A stretch of DNA of 64,000 nt. Source: Thinopyrum elongatum. Its lineage: Eukaryota; Streptophyta; Magnoliopsida; Poales; Poaceae. Made by a program: the position numbers and the translations under genes. The notes under the pieces were generated by a model. It saw only the letters and a program-made list of their open reading frames with translations, was not told where the DNA came from and did not search any database. Positions 46,311 through 55,848 of the stretch are shown here, one piece after another (position 1 is the first letter of the stretch; each line of letters starts with the position of its first letter). The stretch spans positions 302,420,566 through 302,484,565 of the forward strand of contig CM022303.1 of NCBI GenBank assembly GCA_011799875.1. The letters run 5' to 3'.

Positions 46311-46572
46311 ATAAAAGTTCTAGCAATTCAAACACCCTCCTTTGCCTCTGTGACCCCATTATGTATTTCAAATCAAGACGAAAAATCAAGTAGATCACAC
46401 ACAGTTTATTATCACCAACCATGTGAGATGCAGTACAAAAACCTTGGAGCACCGTTGGAGTAGTATATGGCTTACGCGAGAAGGTGCATCGACTACAATC
46501 ACAGCCGGCGCGTCAAGCACACTAGCTCGCTCCCCAAATATCTTTTCACTGTTCAATCGTCGTCGGTGAAAG

Positions 46573-47181
46573 ATGGGGACATGGACCCGCATTGTGAGGG
46601 CAACTTCAGCGGCCCACTCCAGCGAGAGCGCGGCTACAGCCGCCATGCGCGTGCTAACAACCTTCGTGAGCGCGGCCGCAATCTGCGACCGAGCGGCCAA
46701 GGCAGCCCAAACGGCCGCTATTGTTGCTCAGGTGGCAGCAGCAACATCTGCGACGGGGATTGCAACTGATGAGAGCGGCACAACAACTGTCTGTTCCGAA
46801 GCGGCCGCCTTAGCCCTGATGGAGGCCGCCCACGACCATGTCGAGGTCACCCATGCCTAGCTCCTGGCGGTCACCGCACAATTCGAATGAAGCTTCTTCG
46901 ATAACGGTCGGCAACCCACGGCCGAAGAGTTGGCAATGGTCGAGAGCGTTCAAGCAGCCATCTGTTCCTTCGCGGCATACCTTGCCATGACAGAGCCCGT
47001 CCAAGCCCAGACCATGGCCGCCCACGCCCAGCTCGTGGCGGCTTTTTCCAAAGAGATGGCGGACGTGGATGTCGAGAGCCTTGCCGAGTATGGTGCGATG
47101 GATGCCATGGAGCCCCTTCCCCAGGAGATTGTCGGGCATGAGATGGACATGGAGGAGGCGGCGGAGATCGACGAGCTCTAG
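46573..47181 (+). pseudogene. Cargo gene C: alanine-rich helical ORF
   Basis: One frame runs from ATG 46573 to the TAG at 47179, interrupted by TAG at 46858 and TGA near 46888. Composition is dominated by Ala with Thr, Val and Glu, giving long amphipathic helices (AAKAAQTAAIVAQVAAATSA; AHAQLVAAFSKEMADVDVES) and an acidic C-terminus (HEMDMEEAAEIDEL). There is no recognised domain. Style and position suggest a paralogue of genes A and D. Confidence 0.5.
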
Positions 47182-47183
47182 CC

Positions 47184-47809
47184 GGAGTAGTACTCTTTGT
47201 TTAATTTAGAGCGCCGGTCTTTAATTTGTTAGAGTAATGTTTAGGTCAGCTAACTTTGTTTAATTGCTGAACTTGCTCGATTAAGAACTCCGGGTGTGCT
47301 GTAGGCTCTTTTGTGTACCCAAGTTATGCACTGACGTGGATGACCACTGTAACCAAGAAAATTCAGACCAAAATTTGCATGTTCAAACTCATCACACACG
47401 CGAGAAGCTATATGAATCGTTTGTGATGTTCACATATCGTACACAGTGCTGAATAAGGGACCATGTCTGATGACACTTTGCGCGCCAGTTTTTCGCTGCA
47501 CCGAGCCAGAATTTTCGGCTTCCGTGGAAATATCTACCTCCCCCGCCCCTCCCCCTGACCAAAAGCCATATTTCCCTGTTTTCGCCTTTCTTTCCAAGTT
47601 CAAACCTTCACTGCTTGCTTGCAGTGCCGCCTCCTCGTCGGTGACCCTCCTTCACGCTGCTCGGCCTCGTCGATCTAGGCAGATAATCCACACCCGACCC
47701 CCGTCCTCCTCCTCCTTCTACATCCCACATTCCCCGACCGCCGGCACGACACCTTCCACCCAAATCACCAACACATCCTCCAAATAAGCACCGCCCTAAG
47801 CCATGGTGC
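47184..47809. other. Spacer between genes C and D
   Basis: Contains one more subterminal-like motif (gaatcgtttgtgatg, 47416) and a C/T-rich stretch (47520-47780) resembling a plant promoter and leader. The open frame 47446-47787 is Pro/Ser-rich and unsupported. Confidence 0.35.
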
Positions 47810-48267
47810 ACGCAGTATAGCCAGGAGCTCAAGGAGCATTTAGCAGCGGAGAAGCAAATCGTGGCCGCACACGCGGATGAGGTCGTGATGGCTGCCATTC
47901 GTTCCGACCCCAGATCTTGGAGGAGCACCTCACCATCGAGGCCACCATCGATGCCTTGCACGCCGATGCTGCAACGCGGTTGGCTGCTTTAAGCGACAGT
48001 TCATGGCGTTTTCTCAAGGCCACCGTCGGCGCCTTCGACGAAGACTACGAGGTGTTTTCTCAGTGTGCTCGTACTTACCTCAACTAGAGAGCCAGCAGGT
48101 TGCTGCCCGGAGCGGCTCAGGTAACTCACCACTACGAGGAGGGCACCCACGATGTGGAGGCCTTGCCCTCTTCCAAGTCCAAGGAGCCAATCATCATCGA
48201 TATCTCTGACGATGAGGAGTGGCTTGTCTTATTAGCTCACTATAAGGACCTATGTTCAGTTAGCTAG
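47810..48267 (+). pseudogene. Cargo gene D: coiled coil with SUMO-interaction-like motif
   Basis: Starting near the ATG at 47802, a frame shared by most of the stretch reads SQELKEHLAAEKQIVAAHAD, later LEEHLTIEATIDALHADAAT, FDEDYEVFSQ and THHYEEGTHDVEALPSSKS. The end, KEPIIIDISDDEEWLVL (48181 onward), is a hydrophobic IIIDI core followed by acidic residues, the layout of a SUMO-interacting motif. Breaks: a frameshift near 47820, another near 47915 and a TAG at 48088. The stop is at 48265. Unknown family; resembles gene A in its helix style. Confidence 0.45.
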
Positions 48268-48379
48268 CTATGCCGGTTAAGCATGTTCGGTTTACCTGTT
48301 GCATGTGCTGCTCCTGCCTTTCCTTAACAAATTCTAGTGAATTGCCCTATGTACTTTTACCATGCAATCTTGATCCTCT

Positions 48380-49110
48380 AGTGTATATGTTCTATATGTC
48401 GTGCAATGTGGTGCTCACTTATTAGTTGTTTGGTTAATTTGTTGTCATATGCAGTTAACTATTTGGTTCAATTCTGCAATGTGATGTTCAATTCTTCTCG
48501 GTGCAATTTTGTATTATCTTCCATGGGAGAAATAAATCGAATTTGGCTGTACAAAATACATGAGAAACAAATACAATTGCTATATTTCCAAGTTGTTAAG
48601 CATGCTTGCTTTGGTTAACTGTCTGATCTTCTAGTATGTTATATATTGTGCAATGTGGTGCTCAGTTAATGTTTGGTTCATTTGTTCTCGTGTTTAGTTA
48701 ACTATTTGGTTCAATTCTGCAATGCGATGTTCAATTTTTGTGGGTGCATTTTTTTATTGTCTACCATGTGAGAAATAAATAGAATTTGGCTGTACTAAAT
48801 ACATGATAAACAAATACAATTGCTATATTTCCAAGTTGTTAAGCATGCTTCGTTTGGTTAACTGTTTGATCTTCTATTAGGAGTATCTTATATTGTGCAA
48901 TGTGGTCCTCAGTTAATGTTTAGTTCATTTGTTGGGGTGTTTAGTTAACTGCTTGGTTCAATTCTACAATGCAATGTTCAATTGTTGTGGGTAAAATTTT
49001 GTATTGTTATGCATGTGAGGAATAAATAAAATTTGGTTGTACTAAATACATGAGCAACATATACAATTGCTATATTTCCTAGTTCTTAATCATGCTTGGT
49101 TTGGATAAAT
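48380..49110. repeat. 247-bp tandem repeat, three units
   Basis: The landmark gtgcaatgtggtg occurs at 48401, 48648 and 48895, 247 bases apart. Units also share gtttggttcaattctrcaatg and atacaattgctatatttcc. AT-rich and non-coding, between genes D and E, so possibly in an intron. Confidence 0.9.
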
Positions 49111-49430
49111 GGCTTTTCCATGTGGCTCAAATTAATCTGTTCAATCTGCAATGTGTTTATTTTTCATCAACATATTTTACTGATAGTATGCCAACCCTCA
49201 CTTAACCTGATCAATAACTACCGTATATGTGTTGTAGGGAAACAATGGGAAGCATTGAGGTTTACAATCGAGGTTTGCACATGCATGGTCCTTTGTCTAA
49301 TAGCACATTATTGTGCAATTGCAGGAACCATTCTAATATTTGGGTTTTATCAATTTGGTCTTGCACATGTAGGTCCTGCTGTCAGACGTTTTGACCCACT
49401 GTTCAAGCCTTTTGCATATGGGGAAATGAG

Positions 49431-49891
49431 TTGTCCATGAATATCAGTCAAGTCAAGAAACTCAGAAAGATTGTTAGGATGAAGAAACTAGCAACGAAAA
49501 ACAACAAGATCTTTGTCTGCACAATGAAGAAGTCATCAGTGCACTGCAGGATGGTACTAACTATTATACCTTGTCTTTTTTATTCCTTTGCACCATTTCC
49601 AAATTTAGAGAAGATATTTATGCATATCCTTGTTTTCAGGCCTTTCCAAAGCAGTTCACTGATGATTACCTCTCAAACCACCTGTATGGTCAGGAGGCGA
49701 GGAAGGCATTCATACAACACCCACGGTACAATATTGAAATCTTCCTCAAGAGGACGAAGGATGGACTATCAATCATCCAGAGGCACTGGCCTAAAGTTCC
49801 AAAGACCTTCAACATCGATGAAGGCTCAATATTCTCCTTCCGCTTCAGCAGTTTTCCAGATGAGATTCATCTATCTATCTACCGTCTATGA
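49431..49891 (+). CDS. Cargo gene E: B3 DNA-binding domain, two exons
   Basis: Exon 1 (49431-49553) and exon 2 (49640-49891) join in frame across an 86-bp intron with GT...TTTTCAG ends. The joined reading spans one B3 domain: the first strand KIFVCTMKKSSVH, the FPKQF motif, a middle NIEIFLKRTKDG strand, HWPKV, then the closing IDEGSIFSFRF and LSIYRL-stop. B3 domains are plant-specific DNA-binding folds (REM, ARF, ABI3 and others). This looks REM-like, ending at the domain. The upstream frame to 49431 may belong to a larger gene including D. Boundaries are inferred by eye. Confidence 0.6.
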
Positions 49892-50149
49892 TGCTAATTT
49901 CCAAAGGTTATAGATGTTGCATGTGAAACTTGCTGCTGGTGCAGTTGTGTAATGGGGTAGCTAGCTATATGCCTATATGGTGTAACTGAGTGCTGAAGCT
50001 ATATGATGTTGTACTCTGATGTATTTCAGTTATGAAATCCTGGTTCCATAATACGAAAATGAAATATATTGTGTGCTTAATATGAAATGTCAATTTGATT
50101 AATAAATGGATTATTAATAATAGGCCAATTAGCCTGCTTATTAGGTTTT
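49892..50149. other. 3' flank of gene E
   Basis: AT-rich; contains aatgaaat/aataaat-like polyadenylation context (50058-50104). No gene. Confidence 0.4.
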
Positions 50150-50700
50150 TCTATTGCAAACGGTTATTGAGAAAACACCGTGGGCGATGACCTCAGACAA
50201 CCCACATAGTTTCTAGGAAGAAAACATGTTGGATCAATGAACAATCACACACGACTTCCTCTTGAAAACTGTTTGCGTAAGGCCACCTTGTGCAAACGTT
50301 TTCCACATAAAAAGTGTGTGTGATGGATGACCTATGCCACACAGTTTCTTCTATGCACTGTGCGTGATGCATTCAATAACGCAAATGATAAAATTGTTAA
50401 TATCGTCTGCAATGGCAACGCTGTCATAGACAATTTGAAGGGGGGAATTGTGTGTGATGTATGTGCGAACGGAAACATTTGTCTGGGATTCATCGTGTGG
50501 GATGTACATACGAACGAAAAGGTTCTTCTTGGATTGACTGTGCGGGATGTACATACAAATGGAAACGTATTCCTTGAATTGACTGTGTGATGTACATACG
50601 AAGGGAAACATTTCTCTGGGATTCACTGCGTGGGATGTACTTACGAACGGAAACGATTGGGCCTATATAATTGTATGCGATGTCTAACCCGATCGCACAT
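50150..50700. repeat. Right subterminal repeat array of the CACTA-like element
   Basis: Variants such as gcaaacggttattg, actgtttgcg, gtgtgtgatg, and a directly repeated block of about 50-60 bp (gtgygggatgtacatacgaacggaaacg at 50455-50650). Related to the left array at 38170-38600. Confidence 0.7.
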
Positions 50701-50781
50701 GAGCTCATTTTGCGCAGCGTGTGTGACCGGAGGGCCTATCCCCAATGGTTTCTGGGTCGTGTGGGAAGGACACCCCTATTC

Positions 50782-50879
50782 GCTAAGTTGTGATCGGTCA
50801 ATCTTAAACCCTTTTTGCTAAGTTCTTAAACATTTTTTAAGTTCTTAAACCCTTTTTGCTAAGTTGTGATCGGTCAATC
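50782..50879. repeat. Short direct duplication at the right end
   Basis: gctaagttgtgatcggtcaatc occurs at 50782-50803 and 50858-50879, 76 bases apart, with cttaaaccctttttgctaag repeated between. This blurs the right border of the CACTA-like element. Confidence 0.8.
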
Positions 50880-53112
50880 CGAAGTGATTTGATTCCTTCG
50901 GACACATATTGCATGTACGACATATACTATGCTATGGGCTTTTTTCAGCACTATTGGTGCCTCCTTCCAATCAAATCATTTCACGCATTCATATGCATCA
51001 ATTTGACTTAAGTTTTCGCCAAGCAGGATTGCCTGGCTCCTGTGCTTACCTCCTACATTCTCGATTGTTAGTCTAGGAGATAAAGGGAGCACCTCTGCGA
51101 TTGTTGTTGCCGGGTCAACCGGATCAGTACCTCAGACGGGTGAAACCAAAAGCTAGCGTTCTTAAGAATATAGTTGGTAGGCAACGATGGAAGTGAAATT
51201 ACAAGTCTTTAATAACAAGAAACTGGGGGCTTCATGCTCACCTCGGATATATCTATTTTGTCCTGATTCAGGCAGGTCATCATGACCAACCATGCTCACC
51301 TAAGAAAAGGAAACGGTAGAGGGACTATTTTTCTTGGAAGATGTTTCTTACGCCTCAACATTATATAGCATAAGCTCTAGATCACTTTGTTTTTTAGCCC
51401 TATAGTCGGATTGCCTTGCTATCTGAAATACCTGGTCCACTCGGTCAGATCAGAAGTAGGAAGCACTCCTCAACCAAAATGACGTAAGTACATAGATACA
51501 TGGAGTCATTACACATATCTCACATTTTATCAAGCCCATCTATCAAGGTCTTAAGGGTATAGTCCCACTGAGAGAAACGTACAGCGGGCATCACATTGTC
51601 ATAGACCATGAAGGTCGGCACCTCCTTCCCATCGGCACCAGCTGGGCCCACCTCAGCAAGGTGCTCCATCTTTATGCTAGTATAGTGGGTCTTGACTATC
51701 GCCCATGCCTCCCTAGCTCCCTCCCGATAGGCCGACATCTTCTAGGCCTGTATTCGGTGTCGAGCCCCTTTGAGGCACTCGGCAAGCTCGGACATACCCT
51801 TGGGCACATTTTCTTCTTTGGGCCATAGAGCTTTGAATACAACTTTCATAGCTTTCCGAGCTCGCTCATGCTCCTTGGTTAGCAAAACTATGTGAAGCAC
51901 ATATTAGTCCATAGTAGTAATACTTTTGTGTTAAAAACCTTTTTGAAAGGCTATACACACTTACCGGACACAGCTTCACCCGTTTTCTGGTTTTTAGACT
52001 CGGCAGCAGCCAGTTGAGCCCTCAGCCAGTCAATCTCTTGGGCCTGCTGGTCAGTTTTTGCTTTCAGCGCATTCACCTCTTCCTTGCATCGGGTTAAAAC
52101 AAGATGATTAGCCTATCGTTGTGACTCAGCATATAGCAGGTCTTGACGAGCCTACTTCAGGTCCTTTTCCAATCGACCAATGACTTCCCCTGCTATGGAA
52201 CCATATAATGTTAACATGGACTTCAAGTCCCCTACAACAAATCATCATAGACCAAATGCACTTACCGCACGCTTCTCTGGTAAAGGTTTTGACCTGTGCT
52301 ACCTTAGCTTCCGAGGCACCCAACTGCGTCTTGGTCTGAGCCAACTCCTCGGATAACTTTTTGTTCTTCTCCCGAGATGACTGCAAAAATTATAGCATGT
52401 TTTATCAAGCCTTCATATGGCCACCTGTGTCCACATCAAGGCTTGGGAGCCAGTGGCCTTCGCGTTTAAGCCATCTTGTTTTGCTCACAGAATCCACCAG
52501 TCGGATGTACTATCCGACCGGTGTCTTGGGGGCTACTGCCTAGTACGACAGTCTGGTCTCTCTTCTAAAAAGGCCTTTGGCATACAAACAATTACGGCCA
52601 AACATAATTCATTCCTAAAGAAAGTGAGGTCAAAAGCAAAGTACCTACAAACCTTTGAACAAGACGTCCACCGCTTTCTCAAAGACGAAGCGGGTGGCAC
52701 CGAGGTAGGCGTCGACCGAGCTGAGGGCGTTGAAATCTTGGCAAGAAAAGGCAGGACTCCTTACAGCGGCTCTCTGGCGCCGATGGTTCATTGCGCTCCC
52801 TACCTCGGAAATAGTAGCCGAGCAGGTCCCCCAAGTGGCCTGTTGGGGTACTTCATGAACATTCCCCAAGGTGAAGATCAGCTCTCCCCCGGTCCTCGGG
52901 GCTGAATTGTTAACCCCCATGGCTAATGGTGTTTCGGTGGACCGCCTGTGCATAGAACCAAATAATAAGGCATGTGATCCTGAGCTTCTAAAAAATCATA
53001 ATGCCGGAGTAATTAGCTATTCAGGGAAGGAGCATCATGCTTCGCCTTTGTAGCCACTCCCTGTTGAGGGACACCCTGCGCAGCAATTGAAGGGCCCCCC
53101 TTGAGGGGCTGT
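50880..53112. mobile_element. Tat-like Gypsy remnant (3' region, probably G0)
   Basis: The stretch around 51080-51230 (ccgggtcaaccggatcagtacctcagacggg) is a recurrent Triticeae Gypsy segment from memory, and an antisense multi-exon coiled-coil gene lies at 51520-52953. Antisense genes of this kind are known in Tat-branch elements. The integrase scrap at 18352-18444 could be the same element, but the junction cannot be proven. Confidence 0.5.
51520..52953 (-). pseudogene. Antisense spliced coiled-coil gene, four exons
   Basis: Minus-strand exons 52953-52645, 52380-52266, 52192-51965 and 51887-51520 join in one frame using GT/AG introns (donors gtact, gtaag, gtaag; acceptors tgcag, catag, catag). 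Exon 1 holds a DFNALSSVDAYLGATRFVFE segment. Exons 2-3 are heptad-rich (LSEELAQTKTQLGASEAKV; EEVNALKAKTDQQAQEIDWL). Exon 4 ends KTLIDGLDKM-stop. In-frame TAGs occur at the exon 1 end, twice in exon 3 and once in exon 4, most where CAG is plausible. It resembles the C-terminal part of 'putative gypsy type transposon' proteins. The N-terminal part may have been displaced by El-5. Confidence 0.6.
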
Positions 53113-54687
53113 TGATATGTCTCCAACGTATCTATAATTTTTTACTGGTCCATGCTATTATATTATCCATCTTGGATGTTATATATGCATTAATATGCTA
53201 TTTTATATCATTTTTTGGGACTAACCTATTAACCTAGTGCCCAGTGCCAGTTGCTATTTTTCCTTTTTTTTGTCTTTACAGAAAATCAATACCAAAAAGA
53301 GTCCAAATGGAATAAAACTTTACGATGATTTTTCTTGGACCAGAAGACACCTAGGAAGCTTCGGGAGGAGGCCAGAAGACCCACGAGGAGGCCACAAGCC
53401 CTAGGGGGGCGCCCTAGGGGGCGCCCCTAGGCTTGTGGGCCCCTCACAGATCTCCTAACCATAATCCTGGCGCCATAAATACTCAAATATTCCTCGTGTA
53501 CCAGAGGGCACACAAAAAATACTTTTCCGCCGCCACAAGCTTCTGTTCTCGTGATCCCATCTTGGGGCCTTTTCTGGCACTCTGCCGGAGGGGGATTCGA
53601 TCACGGAGGGCCTCAACACCAACCTTGCTGCCCTTCCGATGATGTGTGAGTAGTTTACCACAGACCTACGGGTCCATAGCTAGTAGCTAGATGGTTTCTT
53701 CTCTCTCTTTGATCTTAAATACAATGTTCTCCTCGATGTTCTTGGAGTTCTATTCGATGTAATCTTCTTTTGCGGTGCGTTTGTTGAGATCTGATGAATT
53801 GTGGATTTATGATTAGATTATCTATGAATATTATTTGAGCCTTCTCTGAACTCTTTTATGCATGATTAAGATAGCTTTGTATTTCTCCGATCTATCGATT
53901 TGGTTTGGCCAACTAGATTGGTTTTTCTTGCAATGGGAAAGGTGCTTTGTGATGGGTTCAATCTTGCGGTGTCCTCACCCAGTGATAGTAAGGGTAGCGA
54001 GGCACGTATTTGTATTGTTGCCATTAAGTATAAAAAGATGGGGGTTTTACCATATTGATTGGATCTATCCCTCTACATCATGTCATCTTGCTTAAGGCGT
54101 TATTCCGTTCTTGTTAAACTTAATTCACTAGATGCATGCTGGATAGCGGTAGATGTGTGGAGTAATAGTAGTAGATGCAGGCAGGAGTCGGTCTACTTGT
54201 CACGGACGTGATGCCTATATTCATTATCATTGCCTCAGATATCGTCATAACTTTGTGCTTTTCTATCAATTGCTCAACGGTAATTTGTTTACCCACCGTA
54301 TGTTTTCTTCAAGAGAGAATCCTCTAGTGAAACCTATGGCCCCCGGGTCTATTTCTCATCATATATTTTTAGATCTATAGAACCAAAAACCAAAAAATAC
54401 CTTGCTGCAATTTATTTATATTTAATTTATTTTTCCTTTTACCTATCTTTTATATCTGTCTCTATTAGATCTCACTCTTGCAAATTACCGTGAAGGGATT
54501 GACAACCCCATTTTCGCGTTGTGTGCAAGTGTTTGTTAGTTTGTGCAGGTGCATCTATTGGGGACTTGCTTGTACCTCCTACTGGATTGATACCTTGGTT
54601 CTTAACTAAGGGAAATACTTATCTCTACTTTGCTGCATCACCCTTTCCTCTTCAAGGGAAAAATCAACGCAAACTCAAGAAGTAGCA
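53113..54687 (+). repeat. El-5 5' LTR (1,575 bp)
   Basis: Starts TGATATGTCTCC and ends AAGAAGTAGCA. A TATA-like cataaata lies near 53474. Confidence 0.93.
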
Positions 54688-54698
54688 GGAAGAATTTC

Positions 54699-54716
54699 TG
54701 GCGCCGTTGCCGGGGA
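54699..54716 (+). other. Primer binding site of El-5
   Basis: TGGCGCCGTTGCCGGGGA, a perfect tRNA-Asp-type PBS, 11 bases after the LTR. Confidence 0.9.
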
Positions 54717-54940
54717 GGTTCTACATCAAGCCTACCAAGTAGCTATCATAAACTCTCATCTCTTGCATTACATTATTTTCCATTTGCCTCTCGTTTTCCT
54801 CTCCCCCACTTCTAAAACGTTTTCAGAAAAATACAAAAATATTTGCCTTTTTATTCGTTTGCCTTTATGTCTTACTTGGGTTGTTTGCTTATTCGCTTGG
54901 CATAATTGCATATTTATTCCAAATTAGAAGGAAAAAGTTT

Positions 54941-55782
54941 ATGGATCCGCATCCACTTGCTAATCATTCTAAAATATCCAACTATGATGAACTAATTTCT
55001 ATTGAGTTGAGTGCACTAGATTATCTTTGTGAAGTTTTGCTTGAAATTCGTGAATCTGAAAATTGTGATGAAGTTATAAAAGAAGAAATTTATAAAGTGA
55101 TTCATGATAGTTCCTTGAATGAAAATCATGATTGCAATGATGTTATTATAAATTCTATTAATGCCAATTGTGCTTATAATATGCAAAACACCAAGCTTGG
55201 GATGCTAATTTTGCTATGTCCACTACTTATTGCAATGATCATGATTGGGGTGATAATGCTTCTTATGATCTTGAAAATTTATTTAAGACTCATGATGAAT
55301 TTGATTGCGATAATATTGAAAGTGGGTTTGGAAGAGTGTCAACTCTAGGTAAAAATAATCCCACATATTTGAAGAGTGTTCAATCTTATGATTTTTTTTA
55401 TAAAAGTGGGCTTGGAGAAGTCATGACTTTATTTTATGATAATCCCACTATTTTGGAAGAGTGTCAACTTTGCATGCATGTGGAACAATTAGAGAATATG
55501 TTATGTGATAGCTATATTGTTGAATTTGAATATGATCCTACATGTAATTATTATGAGAGAGGGAAATATGGTTGTAGAAATCTTCATGCTACTAAATTAC
55601 CTCTGGTTATGTTGAGATTGCTATTGTTTCTTTCTTCTTCTTTGCATATGCTAGTTTTTGCTTACCTTGATAATTTGTTTACCTATAAAGTGCCAATGCA
55701 TAGGAAGTATGTTAGACTTAGATGTGTATTTCACATGCTTCATGATGCTCTCTTTGTGTTTCAACTATTATCTTTCATGTGA
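54941..55782 (+). pseudogene. ORF type i (starts MDPHPLAN), better-preserved copy
   Basis: ATG 54941 is 242 bp after the PBS. Two overlapping frames (to 55348, and 55216-55782) join once a single missing G is allowed for in the run near 55199 (cttgggatg here, cttggggatg in El-2). About 280 residues: acidic N-terminal half with few Lys clusters, a conserved Cys/Tyr/Asp stretch around CDSYIVEFEYDPTCNYYERG, then a Leu/Phe-rich segment around LRLLLFLSSSLHMLVF that could span a membrane. No family recognised. Apart from the frameshift there is no stop, so this copy is the better template for searches. Confidence 0.65.
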
Positions 55783-55832
55783 GCATCATTAAAATCTCAA
55801 GCCTATCTTGATGGCTGTAAAGAAAGAGCTTG

Positions 55833-55848
55833 TTGGGAGACAACCCAA
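55833..55848 (+). other. Conserved short hairpin after the ORF slot (El-5)
   Basis: TTGGGAGACAACCCAA, 51 bases after the stop codon. Confidence 0.6.

Larger units (their letters stand above)
18445..50803. mobile_element. CACTA-like DNA transposon with cargo, interrupted by El-4
   Basis: The left terminus reads CACTACTGCAGGATGGTCC at 18445, right after integrase sequence. El-4 lies 43 bp inside it, and the element resumes at 38170, where arrays of gtgtgcgatg and aactgtttgcgatg begin. A similar array closes the element at 50150-50700. A clear inverted copy of the CACTA terminus is not found on the right; ggacacccctattcgctaagttgtg (50768-50792) may be a decayed end. I see no transposase (TNPD-type) ORF, so this would be a non-autonomous, gene-carrying member. 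Classification as CACTA rather than Mutator rests on the left tip only. Confidence 0.6.
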
